Shown in pieces: positions 40,073 to 48,900 of a stretch of DNA of 64,000 nt. Each line of letters starts with the position of its first letter. Within the stretch, counting starts at the first letter, position 1. The stretch lies in contig NC_015385.1 of the NCBI RefSeq assembly GCF_000195275.1, forward strand, positions 1,814,501-1,878,500. Reading direction: 5' to 3'. Under the pieces are notes generated by a model. That model searched no databases and was not told the origin of the DNA. It saw nothing but the letters and a program-made list of their open reading frames with translations. A program made the position numbers and the translations under genes. This DNA is from Treponema succinifaciens DSM 2489. Its GTDB lineage: Bacteria; Spirochaetota; Spirochaetia; Treponematales; Treponemataceae.

Positions 40073-42892
40073 TCACCTGTAGGAAATTTCCATGCTGTTG
40101 CGGCGGCTATGAGCCTGCTGATGTTTCATTTCTTTAAGCTGTTGCTCCTTATAGGCTTTAAGGACTGTATCACGCGGAATTTCTATGAAGGATTTTTCCT
40201 TGTCCATGAGAGTTACGGTGTTTCCCTCCTTTGAGGCGGAAATTACTTTCAGCTCAGAAAAATGAACTTTTTCCTTTCCGTGTCCAAAAATCTTGTCTGA
40301 CTTAATATCAATGTCTTTTAAAGTATCACCGATTTTAAGGTTGTAATCCTTGTCAGTTCTCAAAAGCTGCGTGTCGGTGTCGATTTTCTGTCCGTCGGTG
40401 GAAAGCGTGTCATAGAACGGACGCGCAATCCGGTTTTCAGGCTGGTACTGCTTTATGTACTCTTCATTCAATGGAACTTCTTTTATAGCCTCGTGGTAAG
40501 TGCGAACTATAAGCTGGTTCAGACTCTCGCCTTCCCTTGCGATTTTCTTCAGCAGCTTCTTTGTCTTGTCCTGCTCTGATGGAGACATTTTCTGAATGAT
40601 TCCTTTTGCAACTTTCAAGGCATCGCACGGAGAATTCGCCTCCTTTCGGCAGAAAACTGATAAATTATGCCTGAAATTATAGGCGGTGTTTGAACGTTCC
40701 TTGAAAAAATCCTCGTACTGGGTCTTGAGCATTTTCTTGTAAGCCGGAGTATTCTCATCGAATTTATTCTCAAAACGTTCCGGCGAAGTTATTTCCTTGA
40801 AACGCTCTTCCGTAACGGAAATAATGCTGTCACCGTTCCGCAACGTATAAGTCTTGTCGCTCTCATTGAACTTTGTAACGACGCAGTCCTTGTAAGTCTG
40901 CAATCCGTTCTGCGTCATAAGAGAGAATTCCGGGATAACAGTTCCCTTCACTCCTTTCTCTGGATTGTCAAATACAATTCCGTTGCCTTCCATCTGGAAA
41001 ATTTTTTCTTCCTGCTGCTCCTTGTACAGACCTGCCGGATTCAAAAGAGTATTGAAAGTTTCACGCGGCAGGGAAAGTTTTTCATTCTCGTTCTCAACCA
41101 AGTACGTTCCGCTTTCATTGTCATAGCTTTTGACAACAAAATTCTCGCAGGTTTTAAGATGACCGTCAGAAGTCATCGAGGCAAAAGGCGGAAGAATTGT
41201 CTTTCCATATATGACTTTTCCTGCGGTGTAATCCTGATAGGAAACATCTTCTTTTTGAGTTTCCATGTTTTTTTCTTCTTCTGAATTTTCTACAGACTCC
41301 GGTTTAATTTCTGGCTCATCATCGACGATTCTTGCATTGTCAATCTCTTTTTTCATTCTTTCAAATTCTTCCGGAGATTTTACATTCGGAGAAGGCTGAA
41401 AATTTTCTCTTGCTTCATTCTCTGCAAAGTCAATTTTTTCAGACGGCTCTGATATTCCTGTCAGCTTCTCAATCCGATTCAGAAGCTCGAACGCCTCCTT
41501 GTAGTTATCAGAATTTATATCAAGGGAGCTGAGTTTCTGAGCAGCCGACTCAAAACGGTTTTTCACGGCATTGTCAAAAGAGCTTTCATTCTGCTGATTT
41601 TTCTCAGCTGTTTTATCATTGACAACGGAATTTTTCTTGTGTATATTTAATTCAGAAGCGACTGCGCCCACCTGGTCGTATATTTCGAGAAAGCCAGGCG
41701 TGTATCCATAGCGAGCGATCCCCGTACCTATGGAATCGGTCGCCTCACGTTTTGTATCTATATAATCAAATCCGCTTACAACATATTTTCCTTTCTTATC
41801 TTTTCCGATTAAGGTTTTGATTCCGTCTTTGTAAATAGCATATCTTCCGTTTTGCTCTTTAACAGCAGGGGCTTTATCAATATTGTTCAGGGCAAGAAAA
41901 AGAATCGCTGTTGTTTCTCTTTGAGCTTCTTCCATTGAAAAACCATTGTTCAGACGTTCTTCCATCCTGTGCTTTATAAGATGCCGGAGTCCTGTCGGCT
42001 GGATTTTCTCAGGATTCTTCTTGTCGAACAAATCGCCGAGTTTTATTTTTATTTCGCCGTCAATATTCACATTTCTTCTTGTGAAAACATCGCCTTCAGA
42101 AAGAACATCTGAAATATCAGACATAAGTGCAAAATCTTTTTCCTCGTCAAGCTCATAAGACAACGTGCCTTTTAGAAAATCAAAATTATCGTTTCGGAAC
42201 GATTCTATCTCATCAGAAAAACGGTTTTCAAAAAGGTCTTTTTCCTGTCTATCAGAACTGTAAACAAATTCAAGAGGAACAAGAAAATCATTGTTCAAGG
42301 CTGTATAAAAAGTGCCTTTTTCCCGGCAATAGAAAATATCCGCGTCAAAACTTGAAGTTTGCAGGAACTCAGCCCTGTTGAAAACTTTTAAAGCTTTCTC
42401 AAAATTCTGCTCTGAGACCGGCTTCTGGCTTTCAAGAAATCCTGCATAATACAACGCGTTTTTTGAGAGAAGCTTTTTATTCTGCTCGTTGGAAATTACA
42501 GAATCCACAAAAGCTCTTTCCTCTTCCGAGAATTTTCTGACAGCGACAAAATTAAAATCGTTGTATGTGAACATACGGGCGGAAAAATCTTCTGCTTTTT
42601 GGTATTCCCTTTCATTTTCCGCAACGATATTTTCTTCCTCATCGAACCAGTGGGGATTGCCGTTCTCGTCAAGATAGTCAGGCCTTGAATTCTGTTCAGC
42701 CTCATAGTCCGCTTCCATTGCCGCCTCAGACATTCCGCCGTTTCCCTGGACTGATTCTATTCCGCTGTCAATGATTTCATCTTCAGAAACTGAAATATTT
42801 TCAGGTGTGATTTCTGAATCAATGCCTTTTGCCTTTTTTATTGCTGCAATCAGCTCCGCAATTTTCTGCTTTTTCTCGTTTTCTTCATTCAT
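40073..42892 (-). CDS. Large multidomain ICE protein with triple repeat
   Basis: 939 aa from the ATG at 42892 (AGGAG upstream). Residues about 300-405 hold a domain (TGLRHLIKHRMEERL, RYAIYKDGIKTLIGKDKKGKYVVSGFD, GIARYGYTPGFLEIYDQVGAV) shared with the 369-aa protein at 52.6 kb and reminiscent of the BECR/barnase-like domains of phage polyvalent proteins. Residues about 555-930 contain three copies of a beta-rich ~65-residue module (FASMTSDGHLKTCENFVVKSY; FSLMTQNGLQTYKDCVVTKF; then a diverged third). Acidic and soluble. Last gene of the operon. It may be transferred into recipients or process incoming DNA; inference. Confidence 0.55.
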   Translation of the reverse strand: MNEENEKKQKIAELIAAIKKAKGIDSEITPENISVSEDEIIDSGIESVQGNGGMSEAAMEADYEAEQNSRPDYLDENGNPHWFDEEENIVAENEREYQKAEDFSARMFTYNDFNFVAVRKFSEEERAFVDSVISNEQNKKLLSKNALYYAGFLESQKPVSEQNFEKALKVFNRAEFLQTSSFDADIFYCREKGTFYTALNNDFLVPLEFVYSSDRQEKDLFENRFSDEIESFRNDNFDFLKGTLSYELDEEKDFALMSDISDVLSEGDVFTRRNVNIDGEIKIKLGDLFDKKNPEKIQPTGLRHLIKHRMEERLNNGFSMEEAQRETTAILFLALNNIDKAPAVKEQNGRYAIYKDGIKTLIGKDKKGKYVVSGFDYIDTKREATDSIGTGIARYGYTPGFLEIYDQVGAVASELNIHKKNSVVNDKTAEKNQQNESSFDNAVKNRFESAAQKLSSLDINSDNYKEAFELLNRIEKLTGISEPSEKIDFAENEARENFQPSPNVKSPEEFERMKKEIDNARIVDDEPEIKPESVENSEEEKNMETQKEDVSYQDYTAGKVIYGKTILPPFASMTSDGHLKTCENFVVKSYDNESGTYLVENENEKLSLPRETFNTLLNPAGLYKEQQEEKIFQMEGNGIVFDNPEKGVKGTVIPEFSLMTQNGLQTYKDCVVTKFNESDKTYTLRNGDSIISVTEERFKEITSPERFENKFDENTPAYKKMLKTQYEDFFKERSNTAYNFRHNLSVFCRKEANSPCDALKVAKGIIQKMSPSEQDKTKKLLKKIAREGESLNQLIVRTYHEAIKEVPLNEEYIKQYQPENRIARPFYDTLSTDGQKIDTDTQLLRTDKDYNLKIGDTLKDIDIKSDKIFGHGKEKVHFSELKVISASKEGNTVTLMDKEKSFIEIPRDTVLKAYKEQQLKEMKHQQAHSRRNSMEISYR

Positions 42893-42914
42893 GTTTTTTT
42901 CTCCTGGTAAAATT

Positions 42915-45900
42915 TTATCTTTCAAATGCGACTTCTTTTTTCCGCATTGTTTTCTGTTCCGGCTCGCTGAAAAGCGCGGGATTTATTCTTGTCTGCCAGG
43001 TCGCCTCGATGTCTGGATTTTTCAATTTCGCTCCGTGGACATCAAAGTATTGTCTTCCGGGAAGAATATTGAATTTCTCCGTAACAGTTGATTCCGGCAA
43101 GGCTGCGTCGATGAATGCGCTGTGCTCAACAAGATTTTTCAGTTTGTCCTCGAACAGAAGTTCGTCAACAGCGGACATTGTTTCAGAGAAGTTCTTTGTA
43201 ATGACTGGAAAAGCCTTTACAGAATTCGCCTCAAGACCAGAGAACTGAAGCTCGTTCCTGATTTTCTGCGGCTCGTTGTCAAAAAATGACTTGTCGTACA
43301 GTTTGATTCCTGAAACATGGTTCAATGAATCAGCAAATACAACAGGAATAAAATTGTCATTCCAGTTGTTCTTGTCGTTTATCTTCTTCGCGACATTTTC
43401 AAGTTGCCAGGTATAGTCAACAGAATCCTCTAAGAATGCAAAATTCCTGTTGAGCAGCTTATCCTCTGAATTTCCATAGGCATTTGAATTCAGCTTCATC
43501 TTCCAGCCGTTTTCCGGCGTGTAGAGATTGAACGTGTCGTGGTCGAGAATTATGTGTCCTGCAAAACGGCACAATCCGTTTCCATTTGTGAGATTTCTCT
43601 TCAAGGATTCTGTCAATTCCGTATCAAAAGAGCTTTCAACCGTGTTTCCGCTCGGATGGTTGTGAACAGCCGCAACCATGCAGTCAAGTTCCTCCGCGCG
43701 TGTTATAACCTGCTTTATTGTCTGCAAGTCAGGAGTGGAAACTGCGCAGCGGTTTGGAGAATACGACTTTACCGCAAGCTGATCTTTTATCTCGCCGTTC
43801 TCACGTCCAATCAGAACATAGCGGAATGTCTCGAACTGCTTGTTTCTGTAGATTTCCATCGCTGACTGAAGCTGATTCCATCCTGTCCCGGAAATTCTGC
43901 CGAAATCGTCAACCTCAACAGTTTTTCCCTGAACATCAAAAACACCGTGCTCGGCAAAAACCTTGAATGCCTTGTACATTCCTGACTCTTTTCCGTTCAG
44001 AACAGGAAATATAATCTCGTCGCGCTTCAGTTCTGATTCTGTGAGCTGGCGTTCTGTTATTGAGAAATCGTCATACGGAAGCGTTTTTCTGTATTCGTTT
44101 TCCAGTGAATGAACAGACAAAATGTCAGAATCATCAAATCCAAAGAAAAGGCTTCCTGAATCTGAATAAAGAGAATCCATATTCTGTTCAGGCTGTTTTG
44201 CAGGCTCTGCTTTTTCAGCAGCTTTTTTCAAGTCTTTCTGCTCTGGCTTTTCAACAGCTGCATTTTCTGAGACATTTTCGTTTTTAACAGACACAGTCTT
44301 GTCCTGTTCTGAAATCATCTTTAGAAGCCGCTCTTCCGGATTCATAAAATTGAAGCGGAAGCCGTTTTTATTTGCTGCTCCAACATCTTTTGGAATTTTC
44401 GCAGTCCTATAGAAATCCAGTGCGTCTTTCGGATTGTCAAATGATTTCTCCTGGTACTTCCAGCCTTTGCCTTTTTCGCCGCGCTCGTCCGCCCAGTGTC
44501 CGCCGTAATAGACAATGATTTTTTCAATATCGTTTTCATTTTTAATAAAAGAGTTTTCATTGGCGGCTTCATTTTTCACGGACTTTTCTTCCAGAGATTC
44601 AATCTCTCCGTTCAGCCATTTCTCGTATTTTTCATACCCGGCATTTTTGTAAAGCCTGAATTCGCTCTCCGTGATTTCACCGGCTTTAAGTTTTTCAGAA
44701 AGCATAGCCTCGTGCCGCATTGTCTTAATCTCATACTCGACTTCCTTCATAGGGCGGAGATTGTTTAGAATGTCGGCTTCAAGAATTTCACGCTGTTTTT
44801 CAACAGGATATTCGATGAGCTTCTGTTCCATTCTTTCTATCTCAAGTTTTTTGAGAATCTGCGACAAAGTTTTTTCAATATTATTGATTTTTTCCTCGCA
44901 GGCGTGCTTCTGACTGTTCAAATTGTGGATGTATTCCGCTTCTTTTTCGGAGTCTGTAATCTTAAGGGAAGAAAGTTTTTCATTGACTTTTTCAAGACCT
45001 GCTTCTGCCTTTACGAATTTCTTGTTGCAGTCTTTTAGCTCTGACTTTATCCATTCAGGAACTTCAAGACCGCTTCCTTTGTAGGATTCAATCTGCTTCT
45101 TCTGATAGTCAACAGTTTCCTTCGCATCCGAAAAATCAAGCTCAAGCTGCTTGCGCTTTTCAATAATCTCATCAAACGACTTTATTTTGAGGTTCAGCCT
45201 TGAAAGTTCCGCGCGAGCCTCCTTTGTCTCTTCCTGTAAAATAAGTTTTGCTTTTTTATGCGGATCTTTTATAAGGTCAAGCTTCAAGTCTTCCGGATTT
45301 ATATCCTCGACATTGAGAGAATCGCCCTTGTAGTTCCAAAGTTCGTTTATTCGGCTTCGTTTCTCATCGTGCTTCTGATAAAGGACTGAATCGATTGAAT
45401 CGTTCATTACCGGGTAGACAATGTGGACATTTCCCTGAAGATTTCCCTGCCTCCAGATTCTTCCTTCCGCCTGAATTGTCTCGCTCGGATTCCAGCCCAA
45501 AGAGCAGTTGTACATGACAAAGCTGTTTCCATTCAGGTCGATTCCTTCGGAAGTGTTTTTTCCGCCGATAATGATTTTGCAAGGATTCTTCTCGTCATTG
45601 AAGCATGAAGTGATTTTTTCTTTCTTTTCAGGAGTATTGTTCACTTCGCCGTTTATGATTTCTACAGCATTCTTTGGAATTCCGTGTGCGACAAGATAGT
45701 CCTTTATTATTCCGTGGCTTTCTTTTCCAAGCGGAACATACATGAACTGCCCTTTTTCAGGATTGCCCTTGTACATATCGATTATCGCGTCGCATACAAA
45801 TTTCAGCTTCGGAGAAGTTTCGACAAGCTTTGAAAGCGGAGGAAGCTCAATGCCTGGATACATGGCAGGATTTGCAAGAGCCGGAGCAACGCACGAAAGA

Positions 45901-48900
45901 CGCATATTGTTCATTGCGACAATAACAGCCGCGCTGTTGCCTTCCTTGACTTCCGCCATGCGCTCCTCGTCAATCTCGCGCATTTCCTTCTGCAAGTCCG
46001 ACATATCAAGCGGCTTGACATGGGTGAACTTGTTCGGGCGAATAATTCCAGCCTCCTCTCCGTCAACCTTGTCAATGAATTCCGTAAGAATGTTCTGCAG
46101 TGCGGAAAGCTCCTTCCAACTTTTCATAACCTGCTTTGTGTCGATATTTCCTGTCGAGGTTACGCCAAGCTCCTGCTTTGTCTGTGCAAATTCATCGAAG
46201 AACGCTCGCAACGAAGTGATTCCAGCCTGCTTCAGGCGCTCGCGCCCTACATACGAAAGCATTGAGTAGACTTCCGTCGGACTGTTTGTGAACGGAGTTG
46301 CCGTAAGCATGAAAACGTTTCTGTCGTCATTGTGCCTTTGGGTAAGCTGCGTCATTCCATACATTTTTAGAGCACGTGCGGACGGCTTTCCGCTCGGAAT
46401 TCCTGCATACTCATTTGACTCGCCTTTTTTCTTCGGACGTGGAACAACCCACAGATTCTTGAAGTTGTGCGCCTCATCCACTGTAAGATTGTCAAATCCG
46501 CAGTCCTCATAGAAGAAATAGCTCTCGTCCTTAACATGGCTTGCAGAACCGATTATCCCCTTGATTTTGTCGGAGCTTTCCGCATTATCCCTTGCACTTC
46601 CATCCATATCTGCGCTCAGAAGGCTTGCAAAATCCTCGTAAAGTTCATTTTCACAAGATTCGTCTGTAAAGGTGATATTTTTCAGGGCTTCGTAAGTGCA
46701 AAGCGAAATAGAGTTCTCTGGAATATTCAATCTGTGGAGATTTTCAGAATCAATATATTTTTCAACGGAATCTTTTCCAAAATTATAGAGGTCGTTCACT
46801 TTTATATTCGGGAAAAGCTGTCTTATATCCGTGTACCATTTTGAATAGACTTGGTTCGGAACAACGATAAGCGGCCGGCTGCTTCTTCCTGTCTGAATCT
46901 GGTTCACTGTCGCGACAATTCCTGCGGCGGTTTTTCCAACTCCTACATCATAAGCAAGGATTCCGTTTCCCTTGTTGCACAAAAATGAAATTCCTTTTAT
47001 CTGCTGGTCGTACAGCTTGAATTTCGAGTCGCCCTTGTATGCGCTCATTCCGTCAACAAAAAGAGGCAGTTTTGAATAGTCAGGCGCTATATAGGAGTTG
47101 AACCGCCGGTTGTATTCAGCGGAAAGTCTTTTCTTGTCAGATTCTGAAAGTCCTTCATGGAGATAGCGGTCAAACAGGCGGTTTGCAGTGTCGCTGCGTG
47201 CCTGGCGTTTAAGGTCGGCTTCTTTTCTTCGCTCCGCTTTTTCCGCAGCCTTCTCCTCTTCGCTCATGTCATAAGTGCGCCAGCCCCTCACTGCCTCGGC
47301 TTTTACAGGCTTTCCGTCGATATAGTTCACGATGTCATAGAAAGTGAGTTCCTCGCCAAGCTCCTCTCGTGAGATGTTCGCTGTCGCAAAGTCGATGTCG
47401 CCGCGCCATTTCCGGTCTGCAAGTTTCGCGTTCTGCGCCCAAAGAATGAAAGATTCCTGAAGATTAAGATTGACCTTGTTTCCTTCCGCGTCGATATGCT
47501 CAACCGTAAAAGTTTCTGCAAGCGCGGTTTTCACGCCGAAATGAATCTTCTCAATTTCAAGCGGAGATTTCATTGCAGATTCCAACAGCTTTATGTTGTC
47601 CGCAAAAATCCTGTTTCCATCAGATTTCACATAAAGTTCTCTTTGCTCCTGTATCTTTGCATAAATATCGCCGCTTGTGAAAAGCTCCTTGTGAGTCCAT
47701 TCGCCGAAGTTCTTTTCAACATATTTTCCGCTTTCAGAAAGATACTGTACGTCATAGCCGGAAAGTTTTGAGAGGTCGATATTGCCCTGCCAGTCCGTCG
47801 CCTTCCATATTGGAAATTCCCGTTCGTCAAAGTTGCGTCCGTAAAGATGTGAGAATTCCTCAGCAGACATGACTTCGCCTTTTGACTTTACGATGTTCAG
47901 TCTTTCTTTTCTGTCTTTTGGAGATGTGGAGTTTTGTTTTTCAGGCTCTAGTTTTTCGTTTTCGTTGAGCGGAGAAAGCATTTGCTCTGAGAAAACACTG
48001 TTGACAAGAGATGTTCTTGTGAGTATATTTGACTTATCCGATTGGAGAACCTCAATAGGGAAGTATACCCTTGCGACTGTACTCCAGTCGGTTATTTTTT
48101 TGTCGTCCACATATCTGCAAAGTCCGTCATCAGTCCATTTACGAATCAAATCAACGCCATTTTTAGCAACAACTGTCCTGTCATGAATAGAACGGATATT
48201 CTGAACTTCTATCTGCTTTCGATGTCCATTTTCCTGCTTTTGAACTGAATCATTCACATTTACCGCAAGCGCAACCGGATTTTCATCTTTGAACACATCT
48301 GTAAGAACAAGTTTTGATTCCACCTTGTTTTCTGTCGCATTTTTATCTGAATCAAAGACAAGTATCGGAGTTGCAAGCCTTGTCAGGGCATTTAGGATTT
48401 CTTTTTCTGATAGTCCGTGTGTTTCAACTGCCTTTTTTACAACAGAAACAGAGACTGTAACATCTGTATATTCGCTTCCTGTTTCCTGCAGAACACGAGG
48501 CGTTTTTCCTATAACAAAGCGGTCGTTTTCTGGGCGGACTCCGTTTTCAAAATACTCTGAAAGCTCCTTGCTGAGAGTTTTTATTTCAGAAAGCCTTTCA
48601 TCAGTAACAGGCGAAATGTCATATCTTGTGTCCCCCGGTCCGACTGGTCCCCAGTATTTTCTGTTGTATTCATCAAGCTGCGTTTCAAAAGATTTTTCTG
48701 CCTCTTTTTTTTCAGTCTGATTGGCCTTTTTTATTTCATCAACAAAGCTGTCAATCTTGTTCAGCTCATCCTGAACGGAAAGACCTTCATGGACTGCGAC
48801 ATATTCCTCTTTCTTTCCGAACCGGTTTGTGCGTGTTTTCACCTCGCCCAAGATTTTTTCAGGGTGATTCTTGAACCATTCTCCGTCTGACAGAAGCTCG

